A stretch of DNA of 49,743 bases from an uncultured Microscilla sp. GTDB taxonomy: Bacteria; Bacteroidota; Bacteroidia; Cytophagales; Microscillaceae. The position numbers were made by a program, and so were the translations under genes. Below the pieces are notes generated by a model. It ran no database searches and was not told where the DNA came from. It saw only the letters and a program-made list of their open reading frames with translations. The stretch covers positions 1-49,743 of the forward strand of contig NZ_CANLRP010000046.1 of the NCBI RefSeq assembly GCF_947493425.1, read 5' to 3'. Positions within the stretch are counted from its first letter, which is position 1, and every line of letters starts with the position of its first letter. Below are positions 33,572-42,898 of the stretch, piece after piece.

Positions 33572-36082
33572 ATGAGACTTGTTAAATTTACTCTTGTATT
33601 AATGTTCGCACTGCTTGGCGTAGCTATAGGTTATGGACAAAATTCAACTATCAAAGGTAGAGTCATGGATAAAACGAATGCTCCTATTGTAGGAGCCACC
33701 GTGGTCTACAGCACAAATGCCCAAAATGTGGTTACTGCGACTGGTAACAGCGGGAACTTTTTTATCGAAGGTCTAAAGGACACGAAAGGCATATTAAAAA
33801 TTAGCTTTGTTGGTTATCAGACTTTGGAAGTGAATCTTTCTGATGGACAACGCAACACAGAGGCATTATTTCTTACCCTTGAACAAAGCATAACAGAGCT
33901 TAAAGGGGTAGAAATTGTTGGTAGGGTCAAAAAAAGCTATCACAGTGATTATTCGTTTTCGGCTACCAAGCTTCCTATTCAAAACAAAGAATTACCTCAG
34001 GCAATATCATCTATTACCAAGGAGCTCATCACCGACCAACAAGCATTTCATGTAGGGGACGCAGTAAAAGTGGCCAGTGGGGTAGTACCCTCTAGTTTTT
34101 ACAACCAATACTCTATTCGAGGCATTAGCCAAAACGAAGAAGGGCAAATTATCAATGGATTGCGTACCCGACAATTTTATTTTCTACAACCTCTGACCGC
34201 CAATATTGAGCGTGTGGAAGTGCTCAAAGGACCCGCCTCTGTTACATTATCTAGTGTCGACCCAGGAGGAAGCATCAATATGGTGACCAAAAAACCTTTG
34301 CCTATCGACAGAAAAGAAATCAGCATGGCAGCCGGTAGTTTTAGCACCATCCGAGGAACATTGGACTTTACCGGTCCCCTTAACGAAAGTAAAACACTGC
34401 TTTATCGCCTGAATGGTGCCGTGCAAGAAGCGAAGTCTTACCGTGATTTGATCAATAACAAATCTATCTTGATTTCACCCTCTATTAGTTATATCCCTAA
34501 TGAACGTACTGCGGTAAATGTCGAGGTTATTTACAACAGCATGCAAGGAAACCTTGATCGGGGACAACCTATTTTTGGGGCGGTGGCTGGAGTGACCAAT
34601 TTGAACAGTACTCCCATTAGTTTAAACCTGGGTGCCCCTGGCGATTTTTTCCAGTCAAAGGAGTTGCTCATTATGGGGTCTTTATCGCATCAGTTTACCA
34701 AAAAAATCAAGCTCAATGTTCAGTATATGAAGCAAACCTGGACTGAAGATTTGCAAGAACACCGTACCATCAATGCCTTTGCTCCTGATATTAATGGAAA
34801 TACCATTGCCAATTTGGTAGGCATGCGCTTTGTACAACGAAAGCAGTTTTGGAACATTGACAACGTAAATGCTTATTTTAACTTTGACTTTGACCTGGGA
34901 CCTACCCGACATGTGTTGGTGGCAGGTTATGATTTACATAGTTGGCAAAAGTTGCCTGGTGGAGGACAAAACTCTGCCCGTGGTTTTTTGTTGAACGATG
35001 GCAGTGTAACCCGTGGTTTTGACCCTGCCAATGCTGCCAACTACCAAACCATTGCCTATGGCGATGTGACCATTCCCCGCCCCAATGTGCCCCACTTTGA
35101 TCTTAGCAATCCATCGACAACCATTCGCAATATCAGCGATTATAACCTCAACTCGCGTTTTGCCATTCCCAATGCGCTCACCACTACACATGCGACTTAT
35201 GTGCAAGATTTTATCAAACTTGGTAAGCTTTCTCTATTGCTAAGCCTAAGGGCTGAATGGTTTGAAGACATCACCAACCACAATACCAGCAAAGCAGCTT
35301 CTTTTACCAATAAAGTTTTGATCCCTAGAGTGGGCATAACTTATGAAATCTTTAAAAACATCAACGCTTATGCAGTGTACCTTGAGGGCTATCAGCCGCA
35401 GTCCAATACGGTCACTTTGATGCCTAGCACAGGCAGTTTTTTCTGGGCTGATCAATCAGCTGCTCAATTTGAGCCATTGATTAGCGACTTGAAGGAGTTT
35501 GGGATCAAAGCAAGTTTTTTTGACAACAGCATTGTGGTAAATAGTGCCATTTATGAAATCAATCAAAAAAACATTCTCATCAGTGCCAATGACCCAAACA
35601 ACCCTGACTTGCTGGTTCAGCGTGGGGCTGACCGAAGCCGAGGGTTTGAGGTGGACATTGCTGGATTTATTACTCCCGACTGGCAAGTCAATGTATCTTA
35701 TAGTTATATAGATGCCAGCATTGTAGACGATGATGACGAAAACTTGATTGGGAAACGCAAAGAGAATACACCTTTCAACAGTGGAAATTTGTGGACAAGG
35801 TATAATTTCCCGCAATCGTCTGTCCTAAAAGGCATAGGCATAGGTTTTGGTATGCAATATCAAGGCACCAAAATTCCTTGGTTTACGCGTGACTTTGAAG
35901 TTCCCGCTTTCACTATTTTCGATGCGGCACTCTATTATGCTCCTGCTAAAGGCAATTTACAATTGGCACTTAACCTGAGAAACCTCGCCAATGAAACTTA
36001 TTGGTTGGGTGCTCAAACCTACACCCGTTTGTTTCCAGGAGCCCCTCGCAATTATATGCTTACAGCAACCTACAGATTTTAA
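33572..36082 (+). CDS. TonB-dependent outer-membrane receptor
   Basis: Start at the ATG of MRLVKFTLVLMFALLGVAIG, preceded by AAAGGAAAA and giving a signal peptide (cleavage near YGQ); 836 residues. Residues about 25-110 form a carboxypeptidase-like regulatory domain (IKGRVMDKTNAPIVGATVVY), then comes the plug (ELPQAISSITKELITDQ ... YSIRGISQNEEGQI, VEVLKGPASVTLSSVDPGGS), and then a beta-barrel that ends in the C-terminal aromatic strand YMLTATYRF. The plug and barrel are of the siderophore-receptor type (FhuA/FecA-like). It imports a scarce substrate such as a metal chelate using the TonB/ExbBD motor. Two ABC-2 permeases and an ATPase follow, and paired operators cover its promoter, suggesting nutrient-dependent repression. 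Confidence 0.9.
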   Translation: MRLVKFTLVLMFALLGVAIGYGQNSTIKGRVMDKTNAPIVGATVVYSTNAQNVVTATGNSGNFFIEGLKDTKGILKISFVGYQTLEVNLSDGQRNTEALFLTLEQSITELKGVEIVGRVKKSYHSDYSFSATKLPIQNKELPQAISSITKELITDQQAFHVGDAVKVASGVVPSSFYNQYSIRGISQNEEGQIINGLRTRQFYFLQPLTANIERVEVLKGPASVTLSSVDPGGSINMVTKKPLPIDRKEISMAAGSFSTIRGTLDFTGPLNESKTLLYRLNGAVQEAKSYRDLINNKSILISPSISYIPNERTAVNVEVIYNSMQGNLDRGQPIFGAVAGVTNLNSTPISLNLGAPGDFFQSKELLIMGSLSHQFTKKIKLNVQYMKQTWTEDLQEHRTINAFAPDINGNTIANLVGMRFVQRKQFWNIDNVNAYFNFDFDLGPTRHVLVAGYDLHSWQKLPGGGQNSARGFLLNDGSVTRGFDPANAANYQTIAYGDVTIPRPNVPHFDLSNPSTTIRNISDYNLNSRFAIPNALTTTHATYVQDFIKLGKLSLLLSLRAEWFEDITNHNTSKAASFTNKVLIPRVGITYEIFKNINAYAVYLEGYQPQSNTVTLMPSTGSFFWADQSAAQFEPLISDLKEFGIKASFFDNSIVVNSAIYEINQKNILISANDPNNPDLLVQRGADRSRGFEVDIAGFITPDWQVNVSYSYIDASIVDDDDENLIGKRKENTPFNSGNLWTRYNFPQSSVLKGIGIGFGMQYQGTKIPWFTRDFEVPAFTIFDAALYYAPAKGNLQLALNLRNLANETYWLGAQTYTRLFPGAPRNYMLTATYRF

Positions 36083-36141
36083 AATCATCTTTTCTCAAAG
36101 CCCATGCATTGTTGTGGGCTTTCAAAAGTTTTATAATAAAA

Positions 36142-37590
36142 ATGCGCTCCAATCATATCAAAGTTTTTGCTCGTCAAGTGCTTGTTACCAAACTCAAAAC
36201 CAAGAGCGTGGTATACCTCCTTCTGATCTTTAACCTGCTGATATTTGTCTCACTTTATACTGAGTTTAGGGTACGTACTCAAGACCATCATCATGTGGAG
36301 CAATACAGCAAAGAAGTGCGCCAACGTTGGGAAAACAACCCCGATAAACACCCACATCGAATGGCCCACTATGGTTATTTGGTTTTTAGGCAAAAGTACC
36401 CCCTTGGCTTTTTTGATCCGGGCATTCACCACTTTCTTGGAAATGTGGTTTTTTTAGAAGCCCACCAACAAAACCCGATCAATTCCTCAGAAGCAAGTTA
36501 TTCCAGTGGTTTGCTTCGTTTTGGGTATTTCTCAGCTTCTATGCTTTTGCAAGTATTGGTTCCTCTGTTGATTTTCTTTTGGGGGTTCAACCTTGTATCG
36601 CAAGACCGTGAAAATGGCACCCTAAAAATTGTGTTTACTCAAGGGGCAGACTGGAGGGGGGTGTTGTGGGGCAAAACCCTGGGTTTATACCTATTGGCTA
36701 TGTTGGTATTTGTACCCGCCCTCATCTTTTCCTTGTTGCTGGTATGGTTTCATGAGGCTTCCCTCGTCAATAGTCAACTGATGAGTAGGCTTGGGTTATT
36801 GTTTGTGACTTATGGCTTATACTTTTTCTTGATGGCTGCTTTGGCAATATATGTTTCAGGACGTAGCAAATCTTCGAGAGGTGCGTTGATTACATTATTG
36901 GGTATTTGGCTTTTTTTCAGCCTTATACTTCCCAAGCTCGCTACTACCTATGGGCAAGCAAAATACCCTGCACCTTCTAAAATTGCATTTGACATCAAAG
37001 TAGAAGAGGAATTGCTAAAACTAGGGGATAGCCACAACCCTGACGATCCACATTACCAACACCTGAAAGATTCGGTGTTGGCTGTGCACAAGGTCAATTC
37101 TACCGATCAATTACCTTTCAACTATCAAGGGTTTGTGATGAAAGAAGGAGAAAAGCTAAGCTCTAAAGCCTACAACAAGCGCTACGAAAAACTATTGCAG
37201 ATTTATCAAAAACAAAATAATATGTTACGTCTGGCGGGCATTATCAACCCTATGGTAGCCATCAAACAAGTCTCTATGGCTTTAGCAGGGTCTGGTTATG
37301 CTACTTATGACGATTTTCGCGCACAAGCCGAAAAATATCGCTACAGTTTAGCCCAAAAAATGAACGATTTGCAAATCAAGTTAATCAGCAATGTGCGAGG
37401 GAAACGAATCCAGGGCAAGCCCGATATTTTGGACAAATCGCATTGGGCTCAATTTCCGGATTTTAATTACCGTTTTTTAAGCTTTTCTCAAATCCTTGCC
37501 CAGGAATACCTCTCTTTATTAGTACTATTAGGCTGGATGCTAGGGCTGGGCTTATTGGTACACTACTCTAAAAGCTTGAAAGTTATCTAA
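36142..37590 (+). CDS. ABC-2 type permease, DUF3526 family, first copy
   Basis: 482 residues from the ATG at 36142 (MRSNHIKVFARQ); the longer open frame overlaps the receptor gene and has no sense before this point. It has an N-terminal helix (about 27-43, VVYLLLIFNLLIFVSLY), a periplasmic-type loop, five central helices (from about residue 135 on, SMLLQVLVPLLIFFWGF and others), the motif VSQDRENGTLKIVFTQGADW typical of ABC-2 exporters, a second long loop and a last helix. Family members are membrane subunits of NosFY-like transporters. Together with the next gene and the ATPase it forms one transporter; the co-transcribed TonB receptor suggests a linked uptake process. The gap after the receptor stop is about 60 bases. 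Confidence 0.85.
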   Translation: MRSNHIKVFARQVLVTKLKTKSVVYLLLIFNLLIFVSLYTEFRVRTQDHHHVEQYSKEVRQRWENNPDKHPHRMAHYGYLVFRQKYPLGFFDPGIHHFLGNVVFLEAHQQNPINSSEASYSSGLLRFGYFSASMLLQVLVPLLIFFWGFNLVSQDRENGTLKIVFTQGADWRGVLWGKTLGLYLLAMLVFVPALIFSLLLVWFHEASLVNSQLMSRLGLLFVTYGLYFFLMAALAIYVSGRSKSSRGALITLLGIWLFFSLILPKLATTYGQAKYPAPSKIAFDIKVEEELLKLGDSHNPDDPHYQHLKDSVLAVHKVNSTDQLPFNYQGFVMKEGEKLSSKAYNKRYEKLLQIYQKQNNMLRLAGIINPMVAIKQVSMALAGSGYATYDDFRAQAEKYRYSLAQKMNDLQIKLISNVRGKRIQGKPDILDKSHWAQFPDFNYRFLSFSQILAQEYLSLLVLLGWMLGLGLLVHYSKSLKVI

Positions 37591-37591
37591 A

Positions 37592-38944
37592 ATGAATCAA
37601 TTATTAATCATCAGTTTTTTTAAAACCAAAGCGTCCTGGATAGGACTAGCGTCTATATTTTTTGCGGGTATGCTGAGCTTGTATTTTGGTGGGTTATTCA
37701 TCGAAGAAACCCAAGAAAATGAACGTCGAGCCATCTTGTTACAAAAAGAAAACATTGAGCGAAATGTACAGCATCACCCCAAAGACATAGGGTTGTTATT
37801 ATATTATCAAAAGTTTGGTTTGGTCAATCAAGTATCTCCCTTAGCAAGCTTAGCCATTGGGCAACGCGATATTTCGCCCTCTATTCAAAGGGTAAATATT
37901 CGCAACCTTGAAGAGCAAAAATACAACTCCAGACTAGCCAACCCGGTCTATCAACTTATTGGAAACTTTGACTTTAGTTTTGTGCTTGTTTACTTTATTC
38001 CTTTGGTAATCATTGCCTTGTGTTTTAACATGATTTCTGAAGAAAAAGAAGGAGGTACCTGGGCACTTGCCCTGAGCCAAACAAATAATACCAAAGGAAT
38101 GATTCGCGCCAAGCTACTTTTAAGGTATAGTAGCATATTGGTGGTGCTTGTATTATTGTTAATCATTGCCAAGTTTTACTTGAGCATACCACTAAACCAA
38201 AAATATGCGGCCTTTTGCCTGGTGTCGGTTGCTTATGTGAGCTTTTGGTTTGCGGTGGTATGGTGGGTCATTTCTTTTCACCTCAGCTCTAGTAAAAACG
38301 CCCTGGTTTTGCTCACAATTTGGGTGTTCTTAAATGTTATTGTGCCTGCGGCCATTAGCGGCATAGTGTCTTTGGTTTACCCCATACCAGAAACCTTTGG
38401 CACAGTAGTAAAAAGTAGAGAAGGCTATCATAATAAGTGGGACAAGGAAAAGGCGCCTACCATCCAGAAGTTTATCAAACATTACCCACAACTTGCTCAA
38501 TACAAGCACCCCAAAGGCGCCCGGTTTAGCTGGTTTTGGTATTTTGCTATGCAGCAAATGGGCGACGATGAAGCTTCGGCACAATCAAGGGAACTACAGC
38601 AGAAAGTGAAAAAACGAATAAGGTTGAGTGAAAATACAGCAATGTTTTTTCCTAGTGCCCACACTCAATTGGTACTCAACTCTTTAGCCAACGCAGGTTT
38701 GCAAAATCAGCTCAATTTTATGCAAGCACTGGAAAAGTTTCATGAAAGAAAACGGCTTTATTTCTACCCAAAAATATTTAGCCAGACTGCTTCAACCACC
38801 GAAAAGTGGGACAAACACACACTGGCCAAATACGAAGAACAATCGGAGGTAAATTGGCTTCAATTGCTGTGGCCACTATTATTGGGCATAGGCATTTGTT
38901 TGGGGGCTGCACGGCTCAACCAACGTAAATTTTATCATTTATAA
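37592..38944 (+). CDS. ABC-2 type permease, DUF3526 family, second copy
   Basis: 450 residues; the start codon lies one base after the previous stop, so translation is coupled. It has the same plan as its neighbour: an N-terminal helix (WIGLASIFFAGMLSLYFGGL), a periplasmic loop, a central helical block with SEEKEGGTWALALSQTNNTK (the conserved cytoplasmic motif), a second loop containing GARFSWFWYFAMQQMGDDEA, and a final helix (WPLLLGIGICLGAARL). The two permeases probably form a heterodimer with the ATPase encoded next. Confidence 0.85.
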   Translation: MNQLLIISFFKTKASWIGLASIFFAGMLSLYFGGLFIEETQENERRAILLQKENIERNVQHHPKDIGLLLYYQKFGLVNQVSPLASLAIGQRDISPSIQRVNIRNLEEQKYNSRLANPVYQLIGNFDFSFVLVYFIPLVIIALCFNMISEEKEGGTWALALSQTNNTKGMIRAKLLLRYSSILVVLVLLLIIAKFYLSIPLNQKYAAFCLVSVAYVSFWFAVVWWVISFHLSSSKNALVLLTIWVFLNVIVPAAISGIVSLVYPIPETFGTVVKSREGYHNKWDKEKAPTIQKFIKHYPQLAQYKHPKGARFSWFWYFAMQQMGDDEASAQSRELQQKVKKRIRLSENTAMFFPSAHTQLVLNSLANAGLQNQLNFMQALEKFHERKRLYFYPKIFSQTASTTEKWDKHTLAKYEEQSEVNWLQLLWPLLLGIGICLGAARLNQRKFYHL

Positions 38945-38967
38945 TTTTATTCAAAAAAAACGAAATA

Positions 38968-39663
38968 ATGCTTAAAGCTATTGACCTTACCAAAAAATAC
39001 GGCAATCATACTGCACTTAACCAATTAAATCTCACCGTTAACGAAGGAGAAATATTTGCTTTGCTTGGTCAAAATGGTGCAGGCAAAACGACTACCATCA
39101 ACTGCTTTTTAGGTTTTATAAAACCCACCAGTGGTCAAGCACTGGTGGGTGATGCTTCGGTAGCTACATCTCCAGCCTTGTCTAAAAAATACTTGGCTTA
39201 TATTCCAGAAACTGTCATGTTATACCCTCACCTCACGGGTTTGCAAAACCTGAAATTTTTTTCTTCATTGGCAGGTTTCCAATACTCAAAAGAAGACCTT
39301 ATCTATTTCTTAAAAAAAGTAGGCTTACAAGACGATGCTCACCAAAAATCCACCAAAGGGTATTCGAAGGGGATGCGCCAAAAGGTAGGGATTGCAATTG
39401 CATTGAGCAAAAAAGCCAAAGCGTTGTTGTTAGATGAGCCTACGAGTGGACTAGACCCTAAAGCAGCCAATGAATTTTCAAATATTTTAATAGAGTTGGC
39501 TCAGCAAAAAACAGCTATTTTGATGGCTACTCACGATATCTTTCGTGCTAAAGAAATTGCACATCAAATCGGAATACTGAACGCCGGAAACTTGGTATCT
39601 CAGGTAGAAGCAGCCAGCTTGACAGCGCTTGAACTAGAGGAGCTATACTTGCAAACGGTGTAA
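38968..39663 (+). CDS. ABC transporter ATP-binding protein
   Basis: 231 residues with all motifs of a functional ATPase: Walker A GQNGAGKTT (about residue 34), a Q-loop after it, the signature YSKGMRQKVGIAIALS, Walker B KALLLDEPTSGLD, and the H-loop in MATHDIF. It is closest in style to NosF/CcmA-type ATPases of ABC-2 systems. It energises the two DUF3526 permeases just upstream (gap 23 bases) and is the last gene of the receptor operon. Confidence 0.92.
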   Translation: MLKAIDLTKKYGNHTALNQLNLTVNEGEIFALLGQNGAGKTTTINCFLGFIKPTSGQALVGDASVATSPALSKKYLAYIPETVMLYPHLTGLQNLKFFSSLAGFQYSKEDLIYFLKKVGLQDDAHQKSTKGYSKGMRQKVGIAIALSKKAKALLLDEPTSGLDPKAANEFSNILIELAQQKTAILMATHDIFRAKEIAHQIGILNAGNLVSQVEAASLTALELEELYLQTV

Positions 39664-39761
39664 TACTGGGTTGATAGCAATGATAGTTTCAAGCAGCAAG
39701 CCCTTAGATGTTGATGTGTATCGGCGCTTTGTTTTATTGAATTGACCTTATCACAGCAAAT

Positions 39762-39792
39762 TGCCCCCTCCAAACTTGATTTGGAGGGGGCA
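39762..39792. terminator. Hairpin between convergent genes
   Basis: Perfect arms TGCCCCCTCCAAA and TTTGGAGGGGGCA around a five-base loop. It lies between the ABC ATPase (plus) and the kinase gene (minus), 99 bases after the first and 47 after the second. T-runs are weak, so it is probably a bidirectional or Rho-assisted stop. Confidence 0.6.
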
Positions 39793-39838
39793 GCCTTATG
39801 TATGTATGCACTACAACAAATGCTTAGGAACACGTTCC

Positions 39839-42664
39839 TTAATGCATATTAATCAAAGACTCATACTGTGGTTGGTTGGCAGTAACCATTGCTTGCTTTA
39901 GGGTGTTTTTCCAGCGAGCCAGGTCAGGGTGATTGTGGTCGTCTATTTGTTGAAGAATGGATTTGATTTTTGTAAAATGATAAATCTTATGCTCCTTTAT
40001 TTTGTTGAGATAAGGTTTTAAGTACGCCTTATCTTCAGGGGTGAGACACAACGCAGAGGCATCTGTATGGGCAAACGCTTTGGCCAATGTTTGGGTAGGC
40101 TGAATGGTTTCAGGCATAGGCAAAGTAAACCAAAAAGTACTGCCTTTACCCAAAGTTGATGTTACCCCAATACTGCCTTGGTGAGCTTCTACCACCATTT
40201 TACAAAAGGCAAGCCCCAACCCGGTAGAGGCTTGTTTGGCATTGGCTTGGTGGTAAGGCTTAAATATCGTTGCCAAGTGTTCAGGGGCAATACCCTCTCC
40301 ATTATCGCTCACCATCACTTTTATCTCTTGGGTAGCGGGCATTGCTTCGTATTGTAGGGTAATGTGCCCGTTATTAGGGGTAAACTTGATGGCGTTATGC
40401 AAAAGATTAAGCAATACCCTGGATACCAGCTGGGTGTCTAAAGGCAAGTACATTTCCTGGGTTTCTGACTGCTCTAGTCGAATGTTTTTGGCTTGGGCAA
40501 ACCACTCGACCTGTGCAAGGGTGGTTTTGCCTAGTGCAGGCAGGCATTGGGTAGATTTTTTGAGTTTGACTTCGGTTTTGGTAAATTTTTGTGCATCGAG
40601 CATATTCAAAATGAGTAATAACATGCGTTGGGCAGCTTGGTGAATAGCGTTTGCTTGTGGGTGCAGGTGAGCGTCTTGGGTAAACCCCATAATTGCCTGA
40701 AGAGGGTTCTTGAGGTCATGGGCAATCATTCCTACCATTTTCTCTTTAAAACTGTCCAGCTCTTTAAGCTTTTGCAAGGCTTGCTCAAGATCGTTTTTTT
40801 GTTCAGAAATGAGTTGGGCGCTGTTTCGAATGGTTATGTAAGACTCCTCTAGTTCGGCATTGACCAGGCTAAGTTTGCGGTTGTGGCGTTTTTGGCTACG
40901 GTAAAACATCAACAACACGATGAACAGCAGGGCAGAGAGCCCCAACCCCAGGTAAGTAGCCCTTTGGGTAGCCTCTCGACGGCGTATGTCTGCCTGCATT
41001 AGCTGGTCTTTTTGGGTCTGCACTACTTTTAGCGAGTCTACCCGTTTTTGTGCCATATATTGGGTTTCCAAACGGGCAATCTTTTGAATGTTCTTTTTGT
41101 TTAAAAGACTGTCTGCCATTTGTTTAAATAGCATGTGGTTTTCGAGGGCTTTTTGCGGCTTGCCTGTTGCCTGGTATGTTTTGGCGAGGTACTCTGCCCC
41201 ATATTTTATAAAAAGAATCATCCCGGTTTTAGTAGCAGCGTGTAGCCCCTTGTTTAAGTACTCTTGGGCTTTGGAGTAGTTTTTTTGAGAATAATAAGCC
41301 ATCCCCAGGTTTATTTGTGCTTCTGCCGACATTGCTTTTTCTCCCATTACTTCACGCATTTTCAGGGCTTTTTCAAAAAAATCATGGGCTTTTGTATACT
41401 GCTTTTGCAACAATGCCACCCTTCCCAAGCCCAAATAACTGTCGGCAATTTTTGCTTTGAGTTTGAGCTGCTTTTCGAGGGCAAGCGCTTGTTGGTAATA
41501 AGCAAGTGCTTTGTGATAGTTTCCCTTGAGCTCGTGTACAATGCCCAAGTTGTTATAACTAATGGCTATGCCTCTTTTGTATTTGACTTGCGTGTATTTC
41601 TGGAGTGCTTTATGAAAAAAAACTAATGCCTTGGCATAGTCACCCTGTGTTTTATAAATGTCCCCTATGTTATTGAAGCTTTGCGCTATTCCTTGTTTAC
41701 TTTTTATTTTTTCTCTGAGCATAAGCGATTTTTGAAAAGCCTCTAGAGCTTTGGGATAATTGCCCTGGTACCGATATATAATGCCCAAGTTGTTGTAATT
41801 TACAGCTATGCTTCGTTTGTCTTTGATGAGTTGATCAATGGCAATAGCACGTTGATGAAGTAGAATCGCTTTAGGGTAGTTGCCTTGTCGTGAATAAACA
41901 ATGCCCATGTTGTTGTATATTGTTGACAAGCCCAAGGTGTCTTTAACTTCTTTCCCTAGCTTTGCTGCGCGTTGATAAAAATTGAGTGCTTTAGGGTAGT
42001 CACCCTCATCGGTGTAAATGTTAGCCAAACTACTATAACACTTCGCTATTCCTTTTTTGTTGACAAGCTTTTTTTCTATGCGTAGCGCCTTGTGGTAAAT
42101 CTCGATGGCTTGAGTGTTTTTGCCTTGATATTTATAAATAGTGCCGATGTTGACACAAGTAGATGCCATGCCTTTTTTGTCTTTGATTTGGGTCCTTATT
42201 TTAAGCGATTTTTGGTAATAACCCAGCGCTTTGTCCATGTTACCCTTGAACCAATAAGTAGCCCCTATGCCATTGTAGGCATTGGCCACCCCTCCTTTAT
42301 ACTTTATTTTTTGAGAAAGGCGCAATATCTTTTCAAAAAACTGCATGGCATCAACACGCTTGCCTTTGACAAGGTTTACAAAGCCCAAGTAGTACCAGGC
42401 ATCGGCCACCCCTTGAGGATATTGGATGGTGTTGGACAAGCTAATGGACCGTGAAGTGTAGTGGGCTACCCTGGCAGAGTCCATGTAGCGGTATTCTTTT
42501 GCCAACAAATTATATACATCTACCTTTTGTTGGTTGGTAAGAGTAGTTTTCAGCACTTTTTGCAAAGAATCAACCGTGCGGGGGTTTTGACCAAAAACAT
42601 AGTGTGAGGTAATAAATATTAACACACATAATTTACAAAATGTATTCATTGTTTTAGTAAGCAT
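39839..42664 (-). CDS. TPR-sensor histidine kinase
   Basis: 941 residues (936 if the second Met is used; both precede a signal peptide ending VFGQ). About eleven tetratricopeptide repeats fill residues 50-490 (such as YYQKSLKIRTQIKDKKGMAS and GIVYSRQGNYPKAI). A membrane helix (about 565-590, ATYLGLGLSALLFIVLLMFY) and a coiled coil follow. The HisKA region has the phospho-acceptor His in KMVGMIAHDLKNPLQ (about residue 649), and the HATPase has the N-box LLHNAIKFTP, the G1 box DNGEGIAPE and a GLGLAFCKMVVE G2 box. An 80-residue tail of unknown role closes it. TPRs face the periplasm and probably sense a protein or peptide. It is divergent from the response regulator at 42899, its likely partner. 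Confidence 0.92.
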   Translation of the reverse strand: MLTKTMNTFCKLCVLIFITSHYVFGQNPRTVDSLQKVLKTTLTNQQKVDVYNLLAKEYRYMDSARVAHYTSRSISLSNTIQYPQGVADAWYYLGFVNLVKGKRVDAMQFFEKILRLSQKIKYKGGVANAYNGIGATYWFKGNMDKALGYYQKSLKIRTQIKDKKGMASTCVNIGTIYKYQGKNTQAIEIYHKALRIEKKLVNKKGIAKCYSSLANIYTDEGDYPKALNFYQRAAKLGKEVKDTLGLSTIYNNMGIVYSRQGNYPKAILLHQRAIAIDQLIKDKRSIAVNYNNLGIIYRYQGNYPKALEAFQKSLMLREKIKSKQGIAQSFNNIGDIYKTQGDYAKALVFFHKALQKYTQVKYKRGIAISYNNLGIVHELKGNYHKALAYYQQALALEKQLKLKAKIADSYLGLGRVALLQKQYTKAHDFFEKALKMREVMGEKAMSAEAQINLGMAYYSQKNYSKAQEYLNKGLHAATKTGMILFIKYGAEYLAKTYQATGKPQKALENHMLFKQMADSLLNKKNIQKIARLETQYMAQKRVDSLKVVQTQKDQLMQADIRRREATQRATYLGLGLSALLFIVLLMFYRSQKRHNRKLSLVNAELEESYITIRNSAQLISEQKNDLEQALQKLKELDSFKEKMVGMIAHDLKNPLQAIMGFTQDAHLHPQANAIHQAAQRMLLLILNMLDAQKFTKTEVKLKKSTQCLPALGKTTLAQVEWFAQAKNIRLEQSETQEMYLPLDTQLVSRVLLNLLHNAIKFTPNNGHITLQYEAMPATQEIKVMVSDNGEGIAPEHLATIFKPYHQANAKQASTGLGLAFCKMVVEAHQGSIGVTSTLGKGSTFWFTLPMPETIQPTQTLAKAFAHTDASALCLTPEDKAYLKPYLNKIKEHKIYHFTKIKSILQQIDDHNHPDLARWKNTLKQAMVTANQPQYESLINMH

Positions 42665-42898
42665 AAAATAAGTGATTTAGGAATATGTACCTGATTGCAT
42701 TTGTTTACCCAATACATGCCTTAGGTGAGATTGGTTGCCTGTGGCTAAATTTAAATTCAAGGCAACTTATTTCGGCTTTGAGTTGTATTGCCTTTGGTGT
42801 TGTGTGGTTGTCTTAATTACAGGGTGTTTAGTAGCCCAACCAAACCACCAATGTTATCACTTGAATAATTTACTTACTAACCAAAAGTAGAGCATCCC

